From NCBI GenBank assembly GCA_963626295.1, contig CAVFWS010000070.1, positions 1-10,173 on the forward strand: a stretch of DNA of 10,173 nucleotides. The letters are read 5' to 3'. Positions 1 to 7,187 of this stretch are shown piece by piece. Under the pieces are notes generated by a model that saw only the letters and a program-made list of their open reading frames with translations, was not told where the DNA came from and searched no databases. The translations under genes and the position numbers were made by a program. Source of the DNA: UBA1731 sp963626295 (GTDB taxonomy: Bacteria; Verrucomicrobiota; Kiritimatiellia; RFP12; UBA1067). Position 1 is the stretch's first letter. Each line of letters begins with the position of its first letter.

Positions 1-1115
1 GAGCCATATATGGTCAAACTCCCCACACCGCTGAAATCAACTACCGAAAGGCCCTCGGATTCATACAGCGCTTCAGCGTCAAGGGTCAACGCATCCGATG
101 TAAAGTATATCTCCTTTACGGTTTCAAGATAAGCCAACGCAAGCGGTGCAACGTACGTCACGCTGGACGGCACAACGAGCCGCTTGCCGACGACGCCGTG
201 GAGGACCATCAAGGCCATCTCCCCGCCGTTTCCAAGAAGCAAGCCATTCTCAAAAGCGAAGTTCCCGTTGTCACGGATCGTGATCTTCTTTAGCGTCTTC
301 TGCACTTCGCTGTCGCTTCCAAAATCCTTAAGGTCCGGACCTATCACAAGTTCGGTCAGCCCACACCTTTCAAACGCGCCACCGCGCACCTTCGTCACGC
401 CATCTGGAATCGCGAACGTCCCTTTCTTGCCGGACGGGAACTGCAATAGCACATCACCCGTTCCGCCATCCTCGCGAGCTGCCTCCCTTAGGTACAGAAC
501 GCCGTCCTTGGAATAGTACTTCGGGTTCCCTTCCTCGACCTCGAAATCGCATGCGATGGACGTACCCTCGCCGATTTCTCCCGTGTAGTCTGCGGGGACG
601 ATGCACTTGGTCATCTTGAGGACCGGCTTCGACCAACCCTCCAGCGACCAATTGCCGATTTCCACCGAATAGAGGTTGCCAGACTTGTCACGCGCCTGCG
701 CCGGCAACGTCAGCGCTCCGCTCCCCTTTACGACACAGCCTTCGTCTATGCTCTTGCCAAATACGTCTTCCGTATCAACGACGTCATACCAATACTCGCC
801 ATTGGCGCTTGTCCATTCATATCCGTACTCGCGCTCGACCACAAGGTCTGCGCGATAGGCGTCATCAGCAAAGCCGATGGCATCATTCCAGCTCGGCACA
901 CAGGCGAGTTTCCATTTACCATCCGGAGAAGTGATCGTCCAGAACGATCCCGGCATCGGCGCAGAGTCGTCGAGCGTCCACGCTTCGGATGCCCCGCAAA
1001 CGGCGGTAAGCAGAACGCCGACGCACAGCGTCATCGCCCGCATGCAAGCCGATTTCATGATTCTGCGAAACAGGGAATCCCTTTTCGCATTCCCGTCATG
1101 TGCCTTTACTGTCAT
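1..1115 (-). CDS. BspA-like leucine-rich-repeat secreted protein (3' end beyond window)
   Basis: A secreted protein of unknown role, of the kind usually assigned to surface adhesion or protein binding. 371 codons are visible and no stop is reached before the left edge. A signal peptide lies around residues 20-45: basic residues (RRIMK), a hydrophobic core (TLCVGVLLTAVCG) and an Ala-Ser-Glu-Ala site before Trp. The middle part (about 46-190) is unassigned and rich in Trp, Tyr and Asp. From about residue 195 to the edge it shows the LRR_5/BspA pattern: FAIPDGVTKVRGGAF, then LTELVIGPDL, LKKITI, RLVVPSSVTYVAPLAL, VKEIYF and LSVVDFSGVGSL. Start choice is uncertain. The ATG at 1115 has AGGGGA seven bases upstream. 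An in-frame ATG at 1133 has AAGGA in front, and an ATG at 1058 (MKSACMRAM) would give a more usual signal-peptide length but lacks a ribosome site. It lies 36 bp after the glycoside-hydrolase-like gene and is probably co-transcribed with it. Confidence 0.8.
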   Translation of the reverse strand, partial: MTVKAHDGNAKRDSLFRRIMKSACMRAMTLCVGVLLTAVCGASEAWTLDDSAPMPGSFWTITSPDGKWKLACVPSWNDAIGFADDAYRADLVVEREYGYEWTSANGEYWYDVVDTEDVFGKSIDEGCVVKGSGALTLPAQARDKSGNLYSVEIGNWSLEGWSKPVLKMTKCIVPADYTGEIGEGTSIACDFEVEEGNPKYYSKDGVLYLREAAREDGGTGDVLLQFPSGKKGTFAIPDGVTKVRGGAFERCGLTELVIGPDLKDFGSDSEVQKTLKKITIRDNGNFAFENGLLLGNGGEMALMVLHGVVGKRLVVPSSVTYVAPLALAYLETVKEIYFTSDALTLDAEALYESEGLSVVDFSGVGSLTIYG

Positions 1116-1151
1116 GTTCCATTCCCCTTTCATTAGGTTCCTTATTCAGTC

Positions 1152-3470
1152 TCACAAGATTGTGGCGGATCTCATTGCCTCGATGGCCGCCTGGCGCGAC
1201 ATGGTTGTGCGCATGTATCTGCGGTTCCCCGCAGGGATTGCAACGCCGCCATCAAGCGGACGTACCTCGACCGGCTTGCCGGCAAATTCATCGAATACCG
1301 CAATCTGATCCGCCTTGACCGGGAGGGAAAGCATCCCTTCCCCATTCACATGCCAATAGACGATCCATGCGTAGCCATCCCGCTCGAACACGAACGACCG
1401 CACCGGCGACTTTGCATCGTCCCCGACGCCTGCCGTAGCCTGTTCGTAGCGGACAAGATCGTAGCTTCCGTCGGCAAGCCTAATCAGATGATGCTCCTGC
1501 ATGTAGTCCCGCTTAAGCTCCTCGCGCCAAGAATCCTTCATGCCACCGGAGCGGCGCACCTCCGCCCAGCGGCGCATCGTCTCAAGGATGTCGTCCGCCC
1601 GTTTGTGCTTGCGCAATTCGTTTAGCGGCATCAGTATCGAGCCGGCGCACCGCCAGGCCGTCGCCACCGAGGCGCCGTATTCCCACATGTCCGCCTGTAC
1701 GCCCATGGTCTCCTTCCACCAGTCCACAGAACCCGGTGCCCAGAAGCCCCACCAGCCAAAGTCCACGCGGGACATGTCCTGCCAGGTGAACGGTGCCTGC
1801 TTGAACGGGAATTCGCGCAGCTTCTCCTTGAATATCTTCGGACTGAAGCAGTCGAAGGCGTTCGCCCCCGCAAGCATGTGCCAGCCGAAATGCGTCTTGG
1901 CCGCGCCCTCGCCGAACAGCGGCTCCGGCTTGAGCAGTTTCCATAGACGGTACTGTCCGTTGGCCACATGGTAGTTGAACGGACGGTTCACGCCCTCAGA
2001 GCCGTCAAGGTACACATAGTCAAAGCCGCAGTTGTAGTAGACCGCGATCTTCGCGGCAACCTCGTCCTGAAGATCGGTATTCTGGTCGAGGTAGCAGCTC
2101 ATTGGCGTACCGAACTCGCTTATGTCGAGGATGCCGCCGATCTCCCCACGCGGATGGGCCGTGGGAGTTGTATTCCAGGCGCCGCGCCTTACGCCAAGGA
2201 AGCGGTACGGCGGTTCGGACGTGTAGGACTCGTATGACATCAGTTCGCCGCCGAACTGGAGCACCCGGCATGGCTCGTACATGACAGTGTCGGCGGTCGG
2301 TTCCAGGACCGCGAGCGAAGCGATTTCGTTCGTCCCGGCGGGCAACGCCTCGGCCAAGGTGAAATGCCGCGTCTTGTTGAGGCGGATATCCGCGACAGGA
2401 GTCACGTAGCGGCTCTTGAGCCCTATGTGCGAATGGAGCGTGTGCAGACCCACCTTGATTCCGGCTGCATGGAATCGGTCAAGCACCTTGCGGAGGTCGT
2501 TCGTTCCGTTAGGGTAGAAATCCTTGCGGAGGTCGTAGTCGCCATAGCGTCCCCAGCTTCCGATCTCGTCCGTCACATGGGACATCCCGAATGTGACGAG
2601 CCGGAATCCGCCCTTCTTCGCGTAGGCGATGGTCTCGTCCACGGACTTCGGGGAAAAGCCATGGGAAAGGTGGAATATGAATTCCTCCAGATATGGCGAA
2701 CGGCGGCTTTGGACGCCACGCGGGAGGCCATAGTCGCGCTCAAGCGCATCCATCGCATCAAGAAACGCCTCCCTGCCCGGAGCGGCGATTAGCGCGGCAC
2801 CGGCCCCACGCAGTTTCCTTCCTGAGAACAGCTCCCCGAAAAGTATCTTGTCCTCACCCCGCTTCTCGTGGTCGATATCGGGATAAGGCGAAGTGCCGAC
2901 CACGGCGACTGCCGCCCTTTCGTCCCAGACCGCATTCAGCCAGTCCCCGAAGTTCTTGCGGTGCCGCACCGGAATCTGCAGTATCCTGAATGACGCAACC
3001 GGGGGGACATCCATCCTCAGGTAGTCATATGTCGATTTGCGGTCGCAGCGGAAATCCTCCAGCTCGATGGCCGCATAGCCATAGCCCTTGCGGACGGAAA
3101 GCACGGCCTCGTATTGCCTATGGCCAAAGGATGCGATGAGGCGGTCGCCATCCCAGCGCAATCCGGTGGCGGGATACGTCGTGCGCTTGTTTGGCTGGAT
3201 GAGCTTGATCTCATTGTTGAACGGACGATCCTGCACGGCCGCGCAAAGCGGCACGTCCAGCGCGTCCGCGACCGCCTCTACGCCAGTAGCCTTGACCAGC
3301 AGGGACTTTACGATGGCGTTCGTCCCGACCGTCAGCCTGAAGTCGGATGTCTCGATTACGACATCATTTGCCGTTTCCGGCAACGGCGGCGCGGCCAGGG
3401 CCGACATGGACACGAAGACGGCCAAAGCTGACAGCTTCAGGTTCAGGGGCATGGGCATCTTAATGTGCAT
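1152..3470 (-). CDS. secreted TIM-barrel glycoside-hydrolase-like protein, family unassigned
   Basis: A 772-residue exported protein that resembles alpha-galactosidase/GH31-GH36-style enzymes in layout, though I cannot name its family or substrate. A signal peptide spans residues 1-26 (LKLSALAVFVSMSALA, then APP). Residues about 30-270 look like an N-terminal beta-rich domain. The barrel appears to follow, with strand-like segments FRLVTFGMSH, then AAGIKVGLHTLHSHIG (His343, His346, His348), then FDYVYLDGSEG. Asp489 in YLDG is the best candidate catalytic carboxylate and Glu492 lies close by. A Trp-rich stretch (DFGWWGFWAPGSVDWW) may line a sugar site. The last roughly 100 residues (SFVFERDGYAWIVYWHV and onward) look like a C-terminal beta domain. 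The start at 3470 has GGAG six bases upstream; Met5 and Met7 are alternatives. It begins 15 bp after the AI-2E-type gene. The hydrolase assignment is inference from fold-like pattern; the export signal is directly visible. Confidence 0.7.
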   Translation of the reverse strand: MHIKMPMPLNLKLSALAVFVSMSALAAPPLPETANDVVIETSDFRLTVGTNAIVKSLLVKATGVEAVADALDVPLCAAVQDRPFNNEIKLIQPNKRTTYPATGLRWDGDRLIASFGHRQYEAVLSVRKGYGYAAIELEDFRCDRKSTYDYLRMDVPPVASFRILQIPVRHRKNFGDWLNAVWDERAAVAVVGTSPYPDIDHEKRGEDKILFGELFSGRKLRGAGAALIAAPGREAFLDAMDALERDYGLPRGVQSRRSPYLEEFIFHLSHGFSPKSVDETIAYAKKGGFRLVTFGMSHVTDEIGSWGRYGDYDLRKDFYPNGTNDLRKVLDRFHAAGIKVGLHTLHSHIGLKSRYVTPVADIRLNKTRHFTLAEALPAGTNEIASLAVLEPTADTVMYEPCRVLQFGGELMSYESYTSEPPYRFLGVRRGAWNTTPTAHPRGEIGGILDISEFGTPMSCYLDQNTDLQDEVAAKIAVYYNCGFDYVYLDGSEGVNRPFNYHVANGQYRLWKLLKPEPLFGEGAAKTHFGWHMLAGANAFDCFSPKIFKEKLREFPFKQAPFTWQDMSRVDFGWWGFWAPGSVDWWKETMGVQADMWEYGASVATAWRCAGSILMPLNELRKHKRADDILETMRRWAEVRRSGGMKDSWREELKRDYMQEHHLIRLADGSYDLVRYEQATAGVGDDAKSPVRSFVFERDGYAWIVYWHVNGEGMLSLPVKADQIAVFDEFAGKPVEVRPLDGGVAIPAGNRRYMRTTMSRQAAIEAMRSATIL

Positions 3471-3485
3471 GTCATTCTCCAGACT

Positions 3486-4622
3486 TCATATCACACCGTT
3501 TATCCAGCGTTCCTTTACGGCACGCCAGAGGACAAGACAAAACGCAGAGAGCGGTATCGCAAGCAGAAGCCCAAGCAGAGATCCGAAGATCGCCCCCCAG
3601 AAGATGAACGAGAAGATTACGCCCGCAAATCCGAGCCCGGTGCGCTTGCCCTGTATCAGGGGTGTGATTGCGTAGCCGTCGGCAAACTGTCCGGCGGCCC
3701 ATACGCATGTCACGCCGACAAGACGCAGCACGCTCCCGCCATCGCCAAAGAATGCGAGGAGCAACGCTATCGGCAGGAACACCACTGTACCGAGCAACGG
3801 CACCAGGTTCACCACGCCAAGCGCAAATCCGATCAGGAAGCCGTAAGGCAGCCCGACAAGGACAAAGCCGAGGCCATACAGGCACCCTTCGATAAGGCAG
3901 ATTATCGACTGCCTCTGGAAGAACGAGACGATGATGTCTATGAATGCGTTGATCTGCGCCGCGACAAACGCGCGGGTCCCTTCCTTGAGGAACGGCATCT
4001 GCCGGACGCAATCCTCCCCGCGCAGCTCCGGCTTCATGAGGAAATACACGAAGAAGATCGCCGCCACAAGCCAGCTTATGATTCCGAAGAGGTACTTCAC
4101 GAGGCCAACGCTCATCTTCACGGCCTGCCCGCCATACTGTTCGCCAAGCAGGGAGAAGATGTCGTGCGAGAACTTCACGGGATCGGTGAAGAAAAGGAGC
4201 GTCGAATCAGGGACGCCTATCTTGGCCAGCCCCTCGTGCACCCCAGGATGGTTCGCCTGCACCCATGCGCTTGCGCGGGTCACTATCGTCGGCGCGGCGG
4301 ACATGAACGCAACGGTCTGCTCCATCAGCAGGGATCCTGCGCACCACAGCACGACGCCGGCGGGAAGCAGCACCGAAAGCGACATGGCGACGAACGAAAG
4401 CGTGGGGTTGTGCAGCCGCTTCAGGAACCACCCGTAATACGGCTTGAAGAACATCGCAAGGAACAGTCCCGCTATCACGGGAATAAGGGCCGGGGCGGCA
4501 AGGTGCAGAACCTTGAGCACAATCCACCCGATGCCGAGCACAAAGGCCAAGACGACCATCGCGGCGAGGGACGTAATCGCCGCCGCCGCCCACACCTTCT
4601 GCCGTTCGCTGAGATCAATCAT
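3486..4622 (-). CDS. AI-2E family (PerM/YdiK-like) transporter
   Basis: A 378-residue polytopic inner-membrane protein of the AI-2E exporter/PerM family (PF01594), whose members export or exchange small molecules or ions; the substrate varies and is unknown here. Hydrophobic segments lie at about residues 12-65 (TSLAAMVVLAFVLGIGWIVL, then LIPVIAGLFLAMFF), 75-100, 175-197 (IISWLVAAIFFVYFLM), 245-300 and 305-365. The family-typical re-entrant segment GVVNLVPLLGTVVFLPIA is present. A soluble, more polar region at about 100-170 separates the early and late membrane blocks, as is usual in the family. The length is typical. The start ATG overlaps the stop of the radical SAM gene as ATGA, with GGGGGA eight bases upstream, so translation is probably coupled. 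Despite the family name, quorum signalling is not implied: no luxS is in the window. Confidence 0.9.
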   Translation of the reverse strand: MIDLSERQKVWAAAAITSLAAMVVLAFVLGIGWIVLKVLHLAAPALIPVIAGLFLAMFFKPYYGWFLKRLHNPTLSFVAMSLSVLLPAGVVLWCAGSLLMEQTVAFMSAAPTIVTRASAWVQANHPGVHEGLAKIGVPDSTLLFFTDPVKFSHDIFSLLGEQYGGQAVKMSVGLVKYLFGIISWLVAAIFFVYFLMKPELRGEDCVRQMPFLKEGTRAFVAAQINAFIDIIVSFFQRQSIICLIEGCLYGLGFVLVGLPYGFLIGFALGVVNLVPLLGTVVFLPIALLLAFFGDGGSVLRLVGVTCVWAAGQFADGYAITPLIQGKRTGLGFAGVIFSFIFWGAIFGSLLGLLLAIPLSAFCLVLWRAVKERWINGVI

Positions 4623-6112
4623 TTCACGCTTCCCCCTGCCTTGCCGTCACTGAAATCGAGCAGGTGCCCCACGAGTGAGCGGATGCCGCGAAAGAAAAAA
4701 AAAAAATCGAAGAGCGTCCTCGTGGACGCAAGCCTGTGCCAAAGCGCCGCCGGCTGGAGGAAGCCGCGATAGACGTCGCGGATGGCGCGCTTGACCTCAT
4801 CCTCGCTCGCGCGCGGCGTGCGGGTGATTGCGCGGCGCATGTCGTACTCGTCCCAGTCAAGGGTGGTCAAGGCCCCGGATTCCTTCAGTTCCCTGAATAG
4901 CGGAGTGCCGGGATACGGGATGGTGAGCGTGCATTGCAGGGTAGAGGCCCACCCCTTCGCAAGCATCTTCCTGGCGAGGGCGACGGTATTGGCGATCTCG
5001 GCACTGCCCTCCCAGGCGTGGCCGAACATGAACGTGAGATGCACGTCAAGGCCGGCTTCGCTCGCCCAGCGGGCGCCCTCTTCGACGTCCGAGACCTTGA
5101 TCGCCTTGACGAACCTGTCGAGGGTGTACTGGTTGGCGGACTCCACGCCGAACAGCACCAGACGGAACCCTGCCTTGCGCATCATGCGGTAATCGTCGGC
5201 CGTAAGCCGTCCAAAGCGCATGTTGCAGTCTATGCGAACCTTCCTGTTCAGTCCGCGCCGAGCCATCTCGCCGCAGAACGTCTTCAGGAACCCGCCCACC
5301 GGGAAGGAGCCGGAATCGTCCATGATCTCCTTCACGCCAAAATCCCGCACAAGGTGTTCGATCTCGTCCACGACATCGCGAGGGTCGCGTGTGCGGTACG
5401 TGGGATAGAGTGTCGTCCAGCTGCAGAAGGTGCATTTCGCGTGCCAGCAGTCCCGCCCGGACATTATGTACGTTCCGGGCGTACGGCGGAAATTGCCGTT
5501 CTTTTCCGCATACAGCCGCCACTTGCACAAGTCGCGGTCTATCCAAGGCGCCTTGTTGAGGTCATGGTTGAGCTGAAACCGTCCCGTATTGCGCACACTG
5601 CCGTCCCCGTCCCTGTACCAGATGCCAGGCTCGTACCTTGAGGCATCGCCATCGGCCCCGACGAGGTTCGTCAGCAGGAAATCCCAATCGCCGCCCGTAA
5701 GGACGAAATCGACGGGACACTTCTCCATCGACTCGCCGGGCATTGCGGTCACATGGTCGCCCACGAGCACATAGCGGGTTGGGGTGCCGTCCGAACGCGC
5801 GGCGTCCATCTGCCTCTGCCGTCCGATCCACCGCCAATGCCGCTTCACCACCGGCGTCTTGGTCTCCACCACCACATAGTCAGGACGGAACTCCGCGAGC
5901 CTCCTTTCGCATTCCTCGGACGACAGTTCCTCGGCGATCCCATCGAGCCAAAGGACGTCGTGCCCGGCATTCTTGAGCATCGTGGCGGCAGTCGCCGGGA
6001 CCACCGGGAATATGTACGTCGGACGGGAAAACCACTGGAACTGGCGGTTCTGGGAGAGAAGGGGGACTCCCTTCTCACTCGGCAGCGGCGGATAGCAGAT
6101 CGCGACTCTCAT
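4619..6112 (-). CDS. B12-binding-domain radical SAM protein
   Basis: A 497-residue enzyme of the cobalamin-type radical SAM class, which often carries out methylations or ring rearrangements on lipids and natural products; the substrate here is unknown. Residues 1 to about 170 form a Rossmann-like B12-binding region: MRVAICYPPLP, then PVVPATAATMLKNAGHDVLWLDG, then PDYVVVETKTP, then YVLVGDHVTAMPGES and FVLTGGDWDFLL. The [4Fe-4S] cysteines are Cys222, Cys227 and Cys230 in GRDCWHAKCTFCSW, a CX4CX2C spacing rather than the commoner CX3CX2C. Later barrel segments are EIMDDSGSFP, VRIDCNMRFGRL, FRLVLFGVESAN and VHLTFMFGHAWEG, with the usual C-terminal YPGTPLF motif near residue 415. The start MRVAICYPP fits the family; only a weak GGGA-type site precedes it. 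It lies 43 bp after the DUF481 gene, and its stop overlaps the AI-2E-type start. Codons 469-474 sit on a 12-T tract that encodes five Phe in a row. Confidence 0.85.
   Translation of the reverse strand: MRVAICYPPLPSEKGVPLLSQNRQFQWFSRPTYIFPVVPATAATMLKNAGHDVLWLDGIAEELSSEECERRLAEFRPDYVVVETKTPVVKRHWRWIGRQRQMDAARSDGTPTRYVLVGDHVTAMPGESMEKCPVDFVLTGGDWDFLLTNLVGADGDASRYEPGIWYRDGDGSVRNTGRFQLNHDLNKAPWIDRDLCKWRLYAEKNGNFRRTPGTYIMSGRDCWHAKCTFCSWTTLYPTYRTRDPRDVVDEIEHLVRDFGVKEIMDDSGSFPVGGFLKTFCGEMARRGLNRKVRIDCNMRFGRLTADDYRMMRKAGFRLVLFGVESANQYTLDRFVKAIKVSDVEEGARWASEAGLDVHLTFMFGHAWEGSAEIANTVALARKMLAKGWASTLQCTLTIPYPGTPLFRELKESGALTTLDWDEYDMRRAITRTPRASEDEVKRAIRDVYRGFLQPAALWHRLASTRTLFDFFFFFRGIRSLVGHLLDFSDGKAGGSVK
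4695..4706. repeat. 12-base A/T homopolymer inside the radical SAM gene
   Basis: A run of twelve A on the + strand (twelve T in the mRNA sense) followed by G and three more A. In the gene's frame it encodes part of Asp469 and Phe470-474. Tracts of this length are prone to replication or transcription slippage and to base-calling error. A shift here would change only the last roughly 25 residues. No comparable homopolymer is seen elsewhere in this GC-rich window. Confidence 0.95.
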
Positions 6113-6155
6113 TCCCCATTCCCGTCATGCGCACGGCATGGCTCGGACTACCCGG

Positions 6156-7153
6156 TCACCACTTGTATCCCACGCCGAGCGAATACCGCAGGTCGGAATG
6201 CTTCGTGCCCGTGCCGACCTTGCTCTTGTAGTCCCACTCGATCCGTCCGTACAGCTGCCAATCCGCCATGAACGCATACGTGAATCCGACGTCGCTGTCT
6301 ATCAGGTAGTTGTCCTGCCACTCGCTGAGTTCAGGCAGGTACACGAAGTTGTGGGTGAAGTTGAATCCCTCTATCCAGCTCGGATCCCATATGAGGTGGT
6401 GGGCGTAGCTGAATGCCGCATAGCTGTCGTCAAGCGAAGACCTGAACCTCTCGTTCACCCACGTGAGACCCGCCTCCTGGCTGAAGCTCCATTTCCCGAG
6501 ATTCTCAAACACCCGCCCGTCAAGCCACTGGATACCGAGACCTGCGCCCAGGCGATAGCGGTAGTCGAGGTTCATGATGCTGTCGTACTCNNNNNNNNNN
6601 GCATTGACGTCCAGAAATGGTCTTCCTGCGCCTGCAGCTCAAACCTGTTCGCCGTCTTCTGCTTGTCCTCCTTGCTGTCGCCAGACTGCGCAAAGTTGTA
6701 GGAGAGGGAGCCGCCAAAGCGGTCCTTCTCCCAGCGGCGCGAGACCGTGGCAAGCGCGGATACGGACTCCGAAATCGAGTTCCCCCTTGCCGCCGTGGCG
6801 GAAACGTTTACGCTGCCGTGCCACGTTTCGGCCTTCGGCACTACGGATTTCACGCTGCCCATGTCCAGCGGCTTGCCGTCAAGCGTGAATCCGCCTTCGC
6901 CACACGCTATTACGCCCGTCTCGATGCGCCTGTCGGTGAACTCCACCGGCTTGGCGGCATCTGTGGTCATCGACACCACATTCGCCTGCTTTATCTTTAT
7001 GTCGCCCGCGTCCTCGGACGCAAAGTCGATGGTTCCGCCCTCGATGTGCTTCACCGTGCCGATGAACCTGGCGCCGGACCTCATGACAATCACGTCGGCG
7101 AAAGCCGCCATCCCAACGCAAAGCGCACCCATGAGCGCTATGAAACGTTTCAT
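6156..7153 (-). pseudogene. DUF481 outer-membrane protein, interrupted by an assembly gap
   Basis: A single gene split by ten N at 6591-6600; it is probably intact in the organism, and 'pseudogene' here marks only the broken assembly. The N-terminal part starts at MKRFIALMGALCVGMAAFA (signal peptide cleaved near Ala19-Asp20). A small beta domain follows (VIVMRSGARFIGTVKHIEGG, KIKQANVVSM) of the type often found before DUF481. The barrel then begins at about residue 110 (WHGSVNVSATAARGNS, RFGGSLSYNFAQSGDS). After the gap the barrel continues with EYDSIMNLDYRYRLGAGLG and ends in GVGYKW, with the C-terminal aromatic residue typical of outer-membrane barrels recognised by BamA. The two parts are out of frame if exactly ten bases are assumed; a gap of 3n+2 bases would join them. 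It resembles YdiY/DUF481 (PF04338), described as putative salt-induced outer-membrane proteins; the function is not known. It lies 34 bp after the glycosyltransferase. Confidence 0.85.
6591..6600. other. assembly gap (ten N)
   Basis: Ten undetermined bases, the usual placeholder for a scaffold join of unknown size. They fall in the middle of the DUF481 barrel. Reading before the gap ends in HFWTSM plus one base; reading after it begins with EYDSIMNL. In DUF481 proteins these segments are normally only a few residues apart, so the true missing length may be small and should be 2 modulo 3. Confidence 0.95.
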
Positions 7154-7159
7154 CCTCAA

Positions 7160-7166
7160 CTCCTTT
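7160..7166 (-). promoter_or_regulatory. ribosome binding site of the DUF481 gene
   Basis: AAAGGAG in the mRNA sense, six bases before the ATG at 7153. It is one of the two strongest Shine-Dalgarno sequences in the window (with that of rlmN). It fixes the DUF481 start at MKRFIALMG and rules out a longer in-frame reading that begins inside the upstream glycosyltransferase gene. Confidence 0.8.
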
Positions 7167-7187
7167 GTTGTAAATGGGGATATTCTA

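Noticed and set aside
1088..1100. A 13-base sequence (CATTCCCGTCATG) repeated at 6117-6129, near the starts of two genes.
   Set aside because: One shared 13-mer in a 10 kb window is about what chance gives, and the two copies sit at different distances from the start codons.
3486..4622. A role in AI-2 quorum sensing for the AI-2E-type gene.
   Set aside because: The family name is historical. Members have varied substrates, and no luxS or lsr-type gene is in the window.
3465..4772. A 435-codon open frame on the + strand opposite the AI-2E-type gene and the end of the radical SAM gene.
   Set aside because: Its product is dominated by His, Arg, Glu and Asp with no domain pattern. It mirrors the codon bias of the real minus-strand genes, which have clear family motifs, ribosome sites and tight junctions.
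6124..6138. A small inverted repeat (CATGC, five-base loop, GCATG) between the DUF481 and radical SAM genes, considered as a terminator.
   Set aside because: The stem is only five base pairs and no T tract follows; such a hairpin is expected by chance.
7182..7187. TAGAAT in the mRNA sense between the glycosyltransferase and DUF481 genes, a possible internal -10 element.
   Set aside because: It matches five of six consensus bases, but no good -35 hexamer lies 16-18 bases upstream, and the spacing between the genes fits simple co-transcription.
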